A stretch of 64,000 bases of DNA, from assembly GCF_002217655.1 (NCBI RefSeq), contig NZ_NEWK01000001.1, positions 1,126,001 to 1,190,000 on the forward strand. The letters run 5' to 3'. This DNA is from Geobacillus thermocatenulatus (GTDB taxonomy: Bacteria; Bacillota; Bacilli; Bacillales; Anoxybacillaceae). The notes beneath the pieces were generated by a model, which saw nothing but the letters and a program-made list of their open reading frames with translations, searched no databases and was not told the origin of the DNA. Each line of letters begins with the position of its first letter. Within the stretch, counting starts at the first letter, position 1. Positions 54,662 through 63,835 of the stretch are shown here, one piece after another. Both the position numbers and the translations under genes were made by a program.

Positions 54662-56338
54662 GTCAGAAGGCAAATGAAAGGTTTCAAGCAAGGCGCGCCA
54701 TTGCAACACCCGTTCATTTAGTGCATCGGCTTCGGAACGAATGGCAGCCATGGCATTGTGCTGGTTGTCGGTAAAATGCGAAATTTGCTCCATCGACGAA
54801 GCGATCTGTTGGGCGACGGTGGCAATCTCTGCGATATGTTCACGCATTTCGCTGATTTGCTGCTCGGTAGCGGCGAATTGTTCTGAAATTTGCAACGTAT
54901 GTGCGGATGAATGCAACACCATGGTGGTGATTTCTTCAAAGGCTTGTTGGCTTTCCGTGAACGTTTTTTTCGTTTCATCGAGTTGTTTTGCGCTTTCTTT
55001 CATCGATTGAACCGCGGCCTCGATTTGGCTTTGCACATCTTGGACAATGGATTGAATTTGTGCCAACGCTTGTCCTGTTTGCGCCGACAGCGCCCGGATT
55101 TCTTTCGCCACAACGGAGAACCCCCGGCCATGCTCCCCTGCTTTGGCTGCTTCAATGGCGGCGTTTAGGGCGAGCAAGTTCGTTTGTTCAGCGATGGTTC
55201 CGATCAGGGATAGAATGCTGGCAATATGACGTGAATGGTCTTTCAACGCATCGATCGTGTACATCGTGTTCGCAATGGATTGTTGCAGGTAAGCCATGTC
55301 GTTGCTTGCCCGCTCAACAAGTCGGTTGCCGCTTTCCGCTTGGGAATGGGCTTGTTCTGTGGAACGACGGGCTTCCTCCATTCGAAAGGACATTTGTTCC
55401 ATTTCATCCGCCAGTTGTTGAAAAAAAGAGGCGATATCAGCCGATTTGCGCGCTTGTTGCTCTGCCCCGTACGCCGTGTCTGCCACCGCCGCTGCGATTT
55501 GTTCAGAAGCCGCTGTTGTCTCAGAGGATGTTTGGTTTAAAATGTTGGTAGCCGCTGCGATTTGTTCAGAGCTGAAGCGCATATGTTCGATCAGAACGGC
55601 CAAATTGCTGGACATCTGATGGAACCCATCGGTGAGGGCGAGAATATCTTTTGTCGCGGCATGCCATTCGATGCGCGACCGCCAATCGCCAGATCCAAGC
55701 CGTTCCATGGCTTGCTGGAGCCAAGCAATGGGGCGAGTGGCGCGGCGGATGATCCCCCATCCGGCGAGGCATACGGCTAAGATGGCGGCGACAGACCCTG
55801 CTAAGTTTGCTGCTTGTTGTTTCAAAAGCGGCCACAAATAATCCTTTTCTGGGATGGCAATCATGTAGACCGCTCCTTGCAAATCACTTGAACTAGAAAA
55901 TGCAGCCAGCCATTGGTCTGTATGCAAAACACCTTGCTTCTTTTTCAATATATCGCGAACGAGCTGTTCAGGCAGTGTTTGGTTAGGCGAGGATGACCGT
56001 TTTGCCACCGTCTTTCCCGTTTTCGTTACAATCAATTGCACCGGATGAAGGTGTAAGGCGTGGAATTTCCGTTCATTTAACGTCAATGAATAATTCAGTT
56101 TTGGAGAAAATGCTTCATTGGTCGTTGTCGCTTTTAAAATAGAAATTTTTTTAACCATCGTTTCGCTTGATAGCTGCAACTGTTGTTGGATCGACTGAAT
56201 CGCTGAATGGCGCCCTTGAATATAGCCGATTGAGGTGATGGCAAGGGCTGACAACGTTGTTGTGAGCACCATGGCCATCATGACAATGGTCTCAAGGCGA
56301 AAGGCGTTCCATAAAGAACCTGATCGTTTCGTTTCCAT
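54659..56338 (-). CDS. Methyl-accepting chemotaxis protein
   Basis: The 559-residue protein is a transmembrane chemoreceptor. Membrane segments lie at about residues 18-40 and 178-198, with an outer sensing domain of about 135 residues between them that is too short and diverse to assign a ligand (single-Cache size). A HAMP linker (about 197-255) leads to a long coiled coil. The signalling tip, about 380-418, contains [20 protein letters not shown] and [15 protein letters not shown], where CheA and CheW bind. No other chemotaxis gene is nearby. B. subtilis has no chemoreceptor here, so it is an insertion relative to that order. Confidence 0.93.
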   Translation of the reverse strand: METKRSGSLWNAFRLETIVMMAMVLTTTLSALAITSIGYIQGRHSAIQSIQQQLQLSSETMVKKISILKATTTNEAFSPKLNYSLTLNERKFHALHLHPVQLIVTKTGKTVAKRSSSPNQTLPEQLVRDILKKKQGVLHTDQWLAAFSSSSDLQGAVYMIAIPEKDYLWPLLKQQAANLAGSVAAILAVCLAGWGIIRRATRPIAWLQQAMERLGSGDWRSRIEWHAATKDILALTDGFHQMSSNLAVLIEHMRFSSEQIAAATNILNQTSSETTAASEQIAAAVADTAYGAEQQARKSADIASFFQQLADEMEQMSFRMEEARRSTEQAHSQAESGNRLVERASNDMAYLQQSIANTMYTIDALKDHSRHIASILSLIGTIAEQTNLLALNAAIEAAKAGEHGRGFSVVAKEIRALSAQTGQALAQIQSIVQDVQSQIEAAVQSMKESAKQLDETKKTFTESQQAFEEITTMVLHSSAHTLQISEQFAATEQQISEMREHIAEIATVAQQIASSMEQISHFTDNQHNAMAAIRSEADALNERVLQWRALLETFHLPSD

Positions 56339-56410
56339 TTTCGCTGAGTTCCTCCTTAACTGGAAGCTATTTTATACTATAACTTGCCATTATGAAGAAA
56401 TGGTCAACGT

Positions 56411-56493
56411 TGTGTTGAAAATATGTAAATAAAAAGCTCGTTCCCCCTCGCCCGCAACAGGGTTCGACGATATGTGTGTTGAAAATATGTAAA
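56411..56493. repeat. Two 19-bp direct repeats, 64 bp apart
   Basis: TGTGTTGAAAATATGTAAA occurs at 56411-56429 and again at 56475-56493, followed by similar bases (TAAAAAGC and CAAGAAGC). They lie between the divergent chemoreceptor and sodA genes. They could be operator copies or scars of a mobile element. No function is known to me. Confidence 0.7.
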
Positions 56494-56604
56494 CAAGAAG
56501 CGAGGACAAGCAAATCGATTGAAACATTGTGCCAACTTTGGTAAGCTAATTTCAAACGAACGCGTTGGCGTTCGTGTACATAAACCAAAAAGGAGGAGAT
56601 CGGT

Positions 56605-57219
56605 ATGCCATTTGAATTGCCAGCATTGCCGTATCCGTACGATGCCCTGGAGCCGCACATCGACAAGGAAACGATGAACATTCACCACACGAAGCACCAT
56701 AACACATACGTTACAAATTTGAATGCGGCGCTTGAAGGGCATCCGGATTTGCAAAACAAATCGCTCGAAGAATTGCTCAGCAATTTGGAAGCCCTTCCGG
56801 AAAGCATTCGCACGGCGGTGCGCAACAACGGCGGCGGCCATGCGAACCACTCGCTTTTCTGGACGATTTTGTCGCCAAATGGCGGCGGTGAGCCGACGGG
56901 TGAGCTGGCTGAGGCGATCAACAAAAAATTCGGCAGCTTCACCGCGTTTAAAGACGAGTTTTCGAAAGCAGCGGCTGGCCGTTTCGGTTCTGGCTGGGCA
57001 TGGCTTGTCGTGAACAACGGCGAGCTGGAAATTACGAGCACGCCGAACCAAGATTCGCCGATTATGGAAGGCAAAACGCCGATTCTCGGCTTGGACGTTT
57101 GGGAGCATGCGTACTACTTGAAATACCAAAACCGCCGTCCGGAATACATTGCCGCATTCTGGAACATTGTCAACTGGGACGAAGTGGCGAAACGGTACAG
57201 CGAAGCGAAAGCGAAGTAA
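56605..57219 (+). CDS. sodA: Superoxide dismutase (Mn type)
   Basis: SodA (204 aa) turns superoxide into oxygen and hydrogen peroxide. The metal ligands are His in [13 protein letters not shown] (about residue 27), His in NHSLFW, and Asp and His in [20 protein letters not shown]. The protein is nearly identical, as I recall it, to the known thermophilic Geobacillus Mn-SOD. The start follows AAAGGAGGAG. A hairpin (ACGAACGC/GCGTTCGT, 56556-56575) lies 30 bp before the start and may belong to the leader. Confidence 0.97.
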   Translation: MPFELPALPYPYDALEPHIDKETMNIHHTKHHNTYVTNLNAALEGHPDLQNKSLEELLSNLEALPESIRTAVRNNGGGHANHSLFWTILSPNGGGEPTGELAEAINKKFGSFTAFKDEFSKAAAGRFGSGWAWLVVNNGELEITSTPNQDSPIMEGKTPILGLDVWEHAYYLKYQNRRPEYIAAFWNIVNWDEVAKRYSEAKAK

Positions 57220-57224
57220 TCAAC

Positions 57225-57258
57225 AAAGCGGGGCGAAACAAAGCGCCCCGCTTTTTTT
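57225..57258 (+). terminator. Terminator of sodA
   Basis: AAAGCGGGGCG pairs with CGCCCCGCTTT and is followed by TTTT, a strong intrinsic terminator. Confidence 0.92.
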
Positions 57259-57361
57259 AGCGACGGAGGGTGCAGGCAAAAGAAGCGGTTTTCTTCGCGC
57301 CGGGTGCATAGAGGCTGCGGAAACGGCCACACTACCGGATAGATGAAAAGGGGAGTTTGCA

Positions 57362-58645
57362 ATGGCATTTTTCCAAAAACTAACCGGCCAAGAACAAGTG
57401 AACCGCGATTTGTTGCTTTTGCTTTGCATCGGTGGGTTTTACGCGCTCGGTGTTTCCCTGTCGAACACGTTTGTCAACATTTATTTATGGAAACAGACCG
57501 GCGATTTTCGCGATTTGGCATTGTACAACTTGGCGGTCGTCACGATGCAGCCGCTGACGTTTATTTTCGCCGGCCGGATGGCAAAACAAATTGACCGCAT
57601 TCTCGTTTTGCGGCTTGGCGTGTCGTGTTTAGCCGTTTTTTTTGTCACTGTTTTGTTGGTCGGCTCTCGCGCCCATCAATATTTACTTTTTCTCGGTGCG
57701 CTGCTCGGCGTCGGCTATGGTTTTTATTGGCTGGCATTTAACGTGTTGACATTTGAAATTACCGAACCGGAGACGCGCGACTTTTTTAACGGTTTTTTCG
57801 GGGTGTTGACCTCATCAGCCGGCATGATCGGGCCGATTGCCGCCGGTTATATCATCTCATCTCTTCATGGAGCGAAAGGGTATACGTTCGTTTTCTCGCT
57901 GTCGCTCGGCTTGTTTCTTGTCGCTGTGCTGCTCAGCTTTTTCCTTAAGCGCCGTCCGGCAGCGGGGAAATATTTATTTTTCCGCATTTTAAAGGAACGG
58001 AATGAAAACCGGAACTGGCGGCTCATTACGAATGCCCACTTTTTTCAAGGATTGCGCGAAGGCACGTTTGTGTTTATCATTTCCGTGCTTGTGTATGTCA
58101 CTTCTGGAAGTGAATGGGCGCTCGGCAAATTCGGGCTTGTCAACTCGTTTACATCGTTTATCGCCTATTATGCTGTCTCCCGGCTGATCAAGCGTGAATA
58201 TCGGATGAAAGCGATTTTGCTGGGAGGAGCGTTGCTATACGGAGCGATTTTTTTAATCGTCTTCCATCCAACCTATCCGCGCCTCATTCTTTATGCCATC
58301 ACGATCGCCATTGCGTATCCATTGCTGCTTGTTCCGTATTCCTCCTTGACGTTTGACGTCATCGGAAAGAGCTGGAAATCGGCCGAGGCGCGCGTCGAAT
58401 ACATCGTTGTCCGCGAATTGTTTTTAAACGCCGGACGGGTGGCGTCGATTCTTGCCTTTTTGGCGGCTGTGGCGCTCTTTGGCGAAGAAGCTGGCATTCG
58501 CGTGCTGATGTTTGTATGCGGAGCCGGGCATTTGGTGATTTATTGGTTTGTCCGCCGCATTCGCTTCACCGATGGCCATCCGGAGCGCGAGCGGCTTTTG
58601 CTTCGGCCGAAGCTGGCCGGCGAACGAGGCCGTTCGCCGGTGTGA
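57362..58645 (+). CDS. yqgE: YqgE-like MFS transporter
   Basis: The 427-residue protein has the size and twelve hydrophobic segments of a major facilitator transporter. A conserved loop, FAGRMAKQIDRILVLRLG (about residues 64-81), resembles the cytoplasmic loop between helices 2 and 3. The place between sodA and pbpA matches B. subtilis YqgE. The substrate is unknown. The start is ATG 57362 after AAAAGGGGAG. Confidence 0.85.
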   Translation: MAFFQKLTGQEQVNRDLLLLLCIGGFYALGVSLSNTFVNIYLWKQTGDFRDLALYNLAVVTMQPLTFIFAGRMAKQIDRILVLRLGVSCLAVFFVTVLLVGSRAHQYLLFLGALLGVGYGFYWLAFNVLTFEITEPETRDFFNGFFGVLTSSAGMIGPIAAGYIISSLHGAKGYTFVFSLSLGLFLVAVLLSFFLKRRPAAGKYLFFRILKERNENRNWRLITNAHFFQGLREGTFVFIISVLVYVTSGSEWALGKFGLVNSFTSFIAYYAVSRLIKREYRMKAILLGGALLYGAIFLIVFHPTYPRLILYAITIAIAYPLLLVPYSSLTFDVIGKSWKSAEARVEYIVVRELFLNAGRVASILAFLAAVALFGEEAGIRVLMFVCGAGHLVIYWFVRRIRFTDGHPERERLLLRPKLAGERGRSPV

Positions 58646-58717
58646 GGGGCCAAGTTTTTCCCTAGCCATGCCCGCCTTTTTCTTTTACAATAGGGGGAGG
58701 GAAAGGAGGACCGGGGG

Positions 58718-60832
58718 ATGAAACGGAAAAAGCGGGCGCAAGTGCCGATTCGGTTAAACATTTTGTTTTTCTTTGTCTTCTTGTTGTTTTCAGCGCTGAT
58801 TTTGCGCCTTGGCGTCGTGCAGATCGTCTACGGTGAAGATTATCGGCGCGAAGTGGAGCGAACGCAGGATGAAATCGTCAGCACGCCGGTGCCGCGCGGC
58901 AAAATTTACGATCGATTCGGCCGCGTGATCGTCGACAACACACCGCAAAAGGCGATTACGTACACGCGTTCCAAAACGACTCAGCCGGAAGAAATATTGG
59001 ACGTAGCAAGGAAACTCGCCCAATACATCGACATTCCCGATGCAGAGAAAAAAGTGACGGAGCGCGATATGAAAGATTATTGGATTTTGACCCATCCGGA
59101 AGAAGCCAAAAAGAAAGTGAGCGAACAAGAACGGAAAAAGCTCGCTGACCAAGGGCTGACACAAAAAGAGATCGACAAAAAGGTGTACGAATGGACGCTT
59201 GACCGCATCACCAAGCAAGATTTGGCGCAAATTTCGAAGTCGGAGCTTGAAGTGATCGCCATTAAACATGAGATGGAAAGCGGCTATGCGCTGACGCCGC
59301 AAACGGTCAAAAGCAAAGGAGTGACCGACCGCGAATATGCGGTCGTCAGCGAGCATTTGAGCGAGCTGCCCGGCGTCAATACGACGGTGGATTGGGACCG
59401 GAAATACGTGTATGACAACACATTCCGCTCTGTGCTCGGCAGTGTGACGGAAGAAGACGAAGGCGTTCCGCGCGAGCGGCTTGATTACTTTTTAGCCCGC
59501 GACTACAGCCGCAATGACCGCGTCGGCAAAAGCTATTTGGAGATGCAGTATGAAGAAGTGCTGCACGGCAAAAAGGCAAAAGTGAAAAACATTGTCGACA
59601 AATCGGGCAATGTCATCTCGGTTGAACAATTGTATCCAGGCGAGCGCGGCAAAGACCTCGTGTTGACCATCGATACTGAATTGCAACAAAAAGTCGAAGA
59701 GATTATTCAGCAGGAGATTTTGGCGACGAAGCGCAAAGGCCGGTCGCCGCTCTTGGACCGAGCGTTTGTCGTCATGATGAACCCGAAGACGGGCGAAGTG
59801 TTGGCGATGGCCGGCAAGCTTCTTCAAGATGGCAAATTTGTCGACTTTGCCATCGGCAACATCACGTCCGCCTATGCGATGGGATCGGCGGTGAAAGGGG
59901 CGACCGTTCTCACCGGCTTTCAAACCGGGGTGCTTCATCCGAATACGTATATCAAGGATGAGCCGCTGTATATTAAAGGAACCCCGGTGAAAAAATCATG
60001 GAAGACGATGGGGACGATCAACGAGCTGACGGCGCTCAAGCAGTCATCGAACGTCTATATGTTCAAAACAGCGATCGCCATCGGGGGCGGTGCGTATCGT
60101 CCGCACGCGCCGCTTCGCATCAATCCAGAGGCATTTACGACGATTCGCCACTATTTCAGCCAATTCGGCCTTGGCGTGAAAACGGGCATCGATTTGCCGA
60201 ACGAACTTAGCGGCTTCCAAGGACAAAGCACGCGCGGCGGATTTTTGCTTGACTTAGCCATCGGCCAGTACGATATGTATACGCCGATGCAGCTGGCGCA
60301 ATACGTCTCGACGATCGCCAACGGCGGCTATCGAATGAAGCCGCAGCTTGTCAAAGAAATTCGTGAGCCGTCGGCTGACGGAAAAAAACTTGGCCGAATC
60401 ATGAAACAGTTTGAACCGGTTGTGCTCAACCGGATTGACATGAAGACGGAATACATCAAGCGGGTGCAAGAAGGATTCCGCCGTGTGATGCAAGAGCCGG
60501 GCGGAACGGCGTATTCGTACTTTGCGAGTGCTTCGTACAAGCCGGCCGGCAAAACGGGGACGGCAGAGGCGTTTTACGATGGACCGATCCAAAGCCGGCG
60601 GAATGATCCAACGTACAACTTGACGCTCGTTGGCTATGCGCCGTACAACGATCCAGAAGTGTCATTCGCTGTTGTTGTCCCGTGGGCGACGCAAGGAGAG
60701 AGCGACGGGATTAATGACCGGATCGGCCGCCGCATTTTGGACGCCTATTTTGAATTGAAAGCGAAGCGAGCCGCTGAAGGCGGGAGCAGCTTCGATGTGC
60801 AAGGCGGCGCGGAGGCCGCCGATGCGCGCTGA
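58718..60832 (+). CDS. pbpA: Class B penicillin-binding protein (PbpA/PBP2a-like transpeptidase)
   Basis: The 704-residue protein cross-links cell wall peptidoglycan. An N-terminal membrane anchor (ILFFFVFLLFSALILRLGVV, about residues 14-33) leads to the dimerisation domain (TPVPRGKIYDRFGRVIVDN) and the transpeptidase. The three active-site motifs are SAVK in AMGSAVKGATV, SSN in LKQSSNVYMF, and KTG in PAGKTGTAEAF. In B. subtilis PbpA works with PbpH in rod-shape growth. A very good ribosome binding site (GGAAAGGAGGACC) precedes the ATG. A strong terminator follows. Confidence 0.94.
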   Translation: MKRKKRAQVPIRLNILFFFVFLLFSALILRLGVVQIVYGEDYRREVERTQDEIVSTPVPRGKIYDRFGRVIVDNTPQKAITYTRSKTTQPEEILDVARKLAQYIDIPDAEKKVTERDMKDYWILTHPEEAKKKVSEQERKKLADQGLTQKEIDKKVYEWTLDRITKQDLAQISKSELEVIAIKHEMESGYALTPQTVKSKGVTDREYAVVSEHLSELPGVNTTVDWDRKYVYDNTFRSVLGSVTEEDEGVPRERLDYFLARDYSRNDRVGKSYLEMQYEEVLHGKKAKVKNIVDKSGNVISVEQLYPGERGKDLVLTIDTELQQKVEEIIQQEILATKRKGRSPLLDRAFVVMMNPKTGEVLAMAGKLLQDGKFVDFAIGNITSAYAMGSAVKGATVLTGFQTGVLHPNTYIKDEPLYIKGTPVKKSWKTMGTINELTALKQSSNVYMFKTAIAIGGGAYRPHAPLRINPEAFTTIRHYFSQFGLGVKTGIDLPNELSGFQGQSTRGGFLLDLAIGQYDMYTPMQLAQYVSTIANGGYRMKPQLVKEIREPSADGKKLGRIMKQFEPVVLNRIDMKTEYIKRVQEGFRRVMQEPGGTAYSYFASASYKPAGKTGTAEAFYDGPIQSRRNDPTYNLTLVGYAPYNDPEVSFAVVVPWATQGESDGINDRIGRRILDAYFELKAKRAAEGGSSFDVQGGAEAADAR

Positions 60833-60838
60833 CAGGAA

Positions 60839-60867
60839 AGGCGCCTAGCTAGGCGCCTCTTTTTTTG
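60839..60867 (+). terminator. Terminator of pbpA
   Basis: AGGCGCCTAGCTAGGCGCCT is a perfect 20-base palindrome followed by TCTTTTTTT. Confidence 0.93.
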
Positions 60868-61021
60868 CGCTTGCAAAAAAATGGATCTTCACCAAAAGTT
60901 GTACTTGATTTTTTCTGAACATACCCTATTTACGCTTGGGAGGGAAAATCAGCACGTTTTGCATAAACCGTATTGTTTGTCAAGTGCATGTTGTGGTGAA
61001 GAGCCAAAAAAATGATGTTTG
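60868..61021 (+). other. Intergenic stretch before the pstB promoter
   Basis: This AT-rich stretch contains no coding frame of note. Together with the PhoP boxes that follow, it fills the gap between the pbpA terminator and pstB. In B. subtilis pstS begins at this place. Confidence 0.4.
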
Positions 61022-61075
61022 TTTACAAAAACTTTACATACGGTCCACACAGCGTTAACGATCGTTTTGTATGCT
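61022..61075 (+). promoter_or_regulatory. PhoP box array and promoter of pstB
   Basis: Four hexamers with 11-bp spacing are seen: TTTACA (61022), TTTACA (61033), TCCACA (61044) and TTAACG (61055). A -10 candidate TATGCT (61070-61075) follows 9 nt after the last box. Both the repeat spacing and the distance to the -10 are the same as in front of pstS. The separated pstB should therefore be induced together with pstSCA by PhoP. Confidence 0.8.
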
Positions 61076-61141
61076 CATGATAGGAAAAACTCGATCTTCC
61101 GCTGCCAGTGAGGGCGGAAGGAAATGAAAGGAGTCACGCCG

Positions 61142-61960
61142 ATGAGGACGATGGCGGTGGTGGAGCGCCGAAAAGAGGACATTCCTTCGGCTCAGTTGGT
61201 GACAAAAGAGGTCGTTTACGAAACGAATGGACTGAACGTATGGTATGGAGAGCATCATGCGTTAAAACATATTCACCTGTCTTTTTATGAACGCGAGATT
61301 ACGGCGATTATCGGCCCGTCAGGATGCGGCAAGTCAACCTATATCAAAACGCTCAATCGAATGATCGAGCTCATTCCAAACGTCCGGCTCGAAGGGGAGA
61401 TTTTGTATCGCGGCCGCCGCATTTTTGACACGTCATACCCTGTTGAACAGCTGCGGACGCAAGTGGGGATGGTGTTTCAAAAGCCCAACCCGTTTCCAAA
61501 GTCGATTTATGACAACGTCGCCTATGGGCCGCGCATTCATGGGATCCGCGACCGGCGGCTGCTCGATGAGATCGTCGAAAAAAGCTTGCGCCAAGCGGCG
61601 CTCTGGGAGGAAGTCAAAGATCGGCTTCATGAAAATGCCCTCGGTTTATCGGGCGGCCAACAGCAGCGGCTGTGCATCGCCCGCTGTTTGGCCGTCGAGC
61701 CCGATGTCATTTTAATGGATGAGCCGACATCAGCGCTCGATCCGATTTCGACAGCGAAGGTCGAGGAGTTGATGGGCGAATTGAAAACAAAATACAGCAT
61801 CATCATTGTCACGCATAATATGCAGCAGGCGGCTCGCATTTCTGATCGGACAGCGTTTTTCTTAAACGGAGAAGTCATTGAGTACGGCGAGACAAAAATG
61901 TTGTTTTCTCGCCCCGCTGATCAACGGACGGCGGATTATATCGCTGGGCGGTTCGGATGA
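61142..61960 (+). CDS. pstB: PstB, phosphate ABC transporter ATPase
   Basis: PstB (272 aa) powers the Pst phosphate importer. Walker A is [19 protein letters not shown], the Q-loop is [20 protein letters not shown], the signature is [16 protein letters not shown], and Walker B is [13 protein letters not shown]. These are typical PstB sequences. The first 28 residues before the ABC core are unusually long and basic. I chose ATG 61142 ([11 protein letters not shown]), preceded by AAAGGAG; the ATG at 61124 overlaps that site. No phoU gene follows, only a 19-codon frame (61986-62045). Confidence 0.94.
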   Translation: MRTMAVVERRKEDIPSAQLVTKEVVYETNGLNVWYGEHHALKHIHLSFYEREITAIIGPSGCGKSTYIKTLNRMIELIPNVRLEGEILYRGRRIFDTSYPVEQLRTQVGMVFQKPNPFPKSIYDNVAYGPRIHGIRDRRLLDEIVEKSLRQAALWEEVKDRLHENALGLSGGQQQRLCIARCLAVEPDVILMDEPTSALDPISTAKVEELMGELKTKYSIIIVTHNMQQAARISDRTAFFLNGEVIEYGETKMLFSRPADQRTADYIAGRFG

Positions 61961-62067
61961 TAAAAGCGGACGGAGGGCGTCAGGCATGACGGACAAAAAG
62001 TTCGTTTCAAATAAAGATGTGTTTCTTTCAAAAAATGCTGTTTGATGCGCAGACACAGCCTTAAGAA

Positions 62068-62103
62068 AAGGTGTCCCGGTCCTTTGGGAGGGACACCTTC
62101 TTT
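62068..62103. terminator. Bidirectional terminator between pstB and yqzC
   Basis: AAGGTGTCCC and GGGACACCTT form a 10-bp stem, with TTCTTT on the right and an A-rich left flank. Confidence 0.85.
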
Positions 62104-62105
62104 CG

Positions 62106-62555
62106 TTATGGTTCGGCAATCAAACGGCCGATCGCTGCGTAGTCCATATCGCTCCGCACGTTGTAGACGCCGGGGCGGATGGAGCGCGTCAGCCCATGTT
62201 GTTCCAAGTAGTCGTTGAAGGCGCGGGCGCTTTGAACGATGCCAGCCTCTTCAAGTTCGCGGGCAAATGTCTCTGGTGTATCTCCTTTTTGAATAACGAG
62301 TCGATAGACGTAAACGGTTTGCCCTGATGGTTCGGACATCTGCTTGGACGCCGCTTTCGGAGCGGCATTCGGCTGAGCGCTGCGGAGCCTGTCGTATTCC
62401 TCTTTCGCCACGGCGACAAGCCCATGCTGTTTGAGAAACGTCTTGATTTCCGCTTCCGTCGGTGCAGCCGGGGGTGAAGCGTAATACGAGGCGCCGATCA
62501 GTGCTGTCGATGCAAGCAACCCGAGGGCAAACGAACGCATGGATCGCTTGTTCAT
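62106..62555 (-). CDS. yqzC: YqzC-like protein with MltG-type domain
   Basis: The 149-residue protein has an N-terminal signal or anchor (SFALGLLASTALIGASYYA) and a C-terminal domain (IQKGDTPETFARELEEAGIV to GVYNVRSDMDYAAIGRLI). That domain looks like the LysM-like part of endolytic transglycosylase MltG without the catalytic domain. It sits downstream of pstB, where B. subtilis has yqzC. A role at the cell wall or spore envelope is possible but unproven. Its start overlaps the end of the next gene by 4 bp. Confidence 0.75.
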   Translation of the reverse strand: MNKRSMRSFALGLLASTALIGASYYASPPAAPTEAEIKTFLKQHGLVAVAKEEYDRLRSAQPNAAPKAASKQMSEPSGQTVYVYRLVIQKGDTPETFARELEEAGIVQSARAFNDYLEQHGLTRSIRPGVYNVRSDMDYAAIGRLIAEP

Positions 62556-62908
62556 CGGCGCAACCTCCTTACCGCCCGCTCGACTTCCGCAACGGTCAGC
62601 CCCGTCTCACGGGCGATGTCTTCGAGCGGGAATCCTTGTTTATGCAAAAACAAGATGCGCCGATCGGCCGGCGACAACGATCCGTCAAGCCGCAGCGAAG
62701 CGGACCGTTGCCGCTCCGGAATGAGGAGCTCCTCCTCGATGACTTGCAGCCGCTTTTTGATCTGGTACGTTTCTTGCGCCAGGGAAACGGTCAAATGATC
62801 AATTTGTTCTTCGAGCGGTTTCAGATCATCTTTCGCAAAAAAGGAAAGAACAAGGAGAATAATGGCTAGAGCTGCCAAAGCGATGATTGCGTATTCTACC
62901 ACATGCAT
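62552..62908 (-). CDS. yqzD: YqzD-like protein, membrane anchor plus helix-turn-helix
   Basis: The 118-residue protein has one N-terminal membrane span (VEYAIIALAALAIILLVLSFF), a coiled coil (LEEQIDHLTVSLAQETYQIK), and a C-terminal helix-turn-helix-like segment (FPLEDIARETGLTVAEVERA). This combination and its place beside yqzC match YqzD. The function is unknown. I chose ATG 62908 with GGGGAGGG before it; the longer frame upstream has no ribosome binding site. It is the first gene of a two-gene unit on the minus strand. Confidence 0.75.
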   Translation of the reverse strand: MHVVEYAIIALAALAIILLVLSFFAKDDLKPLEEQIDHLTVSLAQETYQIKKRLQVIEEELLIPERQRSASLRLDGSLSPADRRILFLHKQGFPLEDIARETGLTVAEVERAVRRLRR

Positions 62909-63059
62909 CCCTCCCCTTTTCACTATACCATATCGTTCTCTGCTTGTGGCGCTCTTATTGAACAAAGATGAAATTTAAAGGTGGAAATCGCCGAAGAAAA
63001 ATGGTATCATAGAAAGGTCTGATTATATAAAGTATAAAGCTCGTTTGGAGGGAAAAAAG

Positions 63060-63209
63060 ATGCGCGTGAACATTACATTGGCATGCACAGAATGCGGCGA
63101 ACGCAACTATATTACATCGAAAAATAAACGCAACAACCCAGAGCGTTTGGAATTGAAAAAATATTGCCCGCGCGATCGCAAAGTCACGTTGCACCGCGAA
63201 ACGAAGTAA
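63060..63209 (+). CDS. rpmG: 50S ribosomal protein L33
   Basis: The 49-residue protein ([20 protein letters not shown]) is L33 of the zinc-binding type: CTEC provides two Cys, but only one further Cys is seen in KKYCPRDRK, so one of the usual four ligands is missing. Bacillaceae have several rpmG copies, both with and without zinc. A strong ribosome binding site (TTGGAGGGAAAAAAG) precedes the ATG at 63060. A TGGTATCAT element 60 bp upstream may be an extended -10 promoter. Confidence 0.95.
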   Translation: MRVNITLACTECGERNYITSKNKRNNPERLELKKYCPRDRKVTLHRETK

Positions 63210-63262
63210 GCAGTGGGAAGATGATTCCTGCTGCTTTTTGTCTTTATGGGAGGAAGGGGAAG

Positions 63263-63835
63263 ATGATGGACGGTAAACAGGAATGGCGCCAGCGCATGTT
63301 GAATCAGCTTCGGCAGCTTAAAGCGGCAGAAAAAGAGAGGTACGATCGGCAAATCGCCGCTCATTTATATCGGTGGCCATTATGGCAAACGGCGCGGACG
63401 ATCGCCATGACGGTGTCGAGAGAGACGGAAGTCAACACCTTGCCGATCATGGAACAGGCGTGGCGGGAAGGAAAAACGATCGGCGTCCCAAAATGTGATC
63501 CGAGGGCGAAAACGATGTCCTTTCGGCGGCTTGAGTCGTTTGCTCAGCTCGAAAAAGCGTACGCGGGATTGTTGGAGCCGATTGAAGACCAAACAACGCC
63601 GATCGACCGCGATGAGTTTGATCTCATCATTGTCCCGGGGGTCTGTTTTGCCAAAACCGGCTACCGGATCGGCTATGGCGGCGGGTATTACGACCGATAT
63701 TTACGGGGAGCTTCGGCGGTGACGGCAGCGCTGGCTTACTCCTTTCAAGTGATGGACGACATTCCGGCCGAGGAGCATGATGTGCCGGTGAAATTCATTA
63801 TTACGGATCAAGGAGTTCTTCACTGTGAGCGATGA
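63263..63835 (+). CDS. yqgN: 5-formyltetrahydrofolate cyclo-ligase
   Basis: The 190-residue enzyme (B. subtilis YqgN) uses ATP to turn 5-formyl-THF into 5,10-methenyl-THF. Folate- and ATP-binding motifs are IAMTVSRETEVNTLPIM, VPKCDPRAKTMSFRRL, and the C-terminal signature YRIGYGGGYYDRYL with the DLIIVPGVCFAKTG block just before it. I chose ATG 63263 after GGAGGAAGGGG; the next codon is also ATG. The following gene starts 11 bp before its stop codon. Confidence 0.95.
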   Translation: MMDGKQEWRQRMLNQLRQLKAAEKERYDRQIAAHLYRWPLWQTARTIAMTVSRETEVNTLPIMEQAWREGKTIGVPKCDPRAKTMSFRRLESFAQLEKAYAGLLEPIEDQTTPIDRDEFDLIIVPGVCFAKTGYRIGYGGGYYDRYLRGASAVTAALAYSFQVMDDIPAEEHDVPVKFIITDQGVLHCER

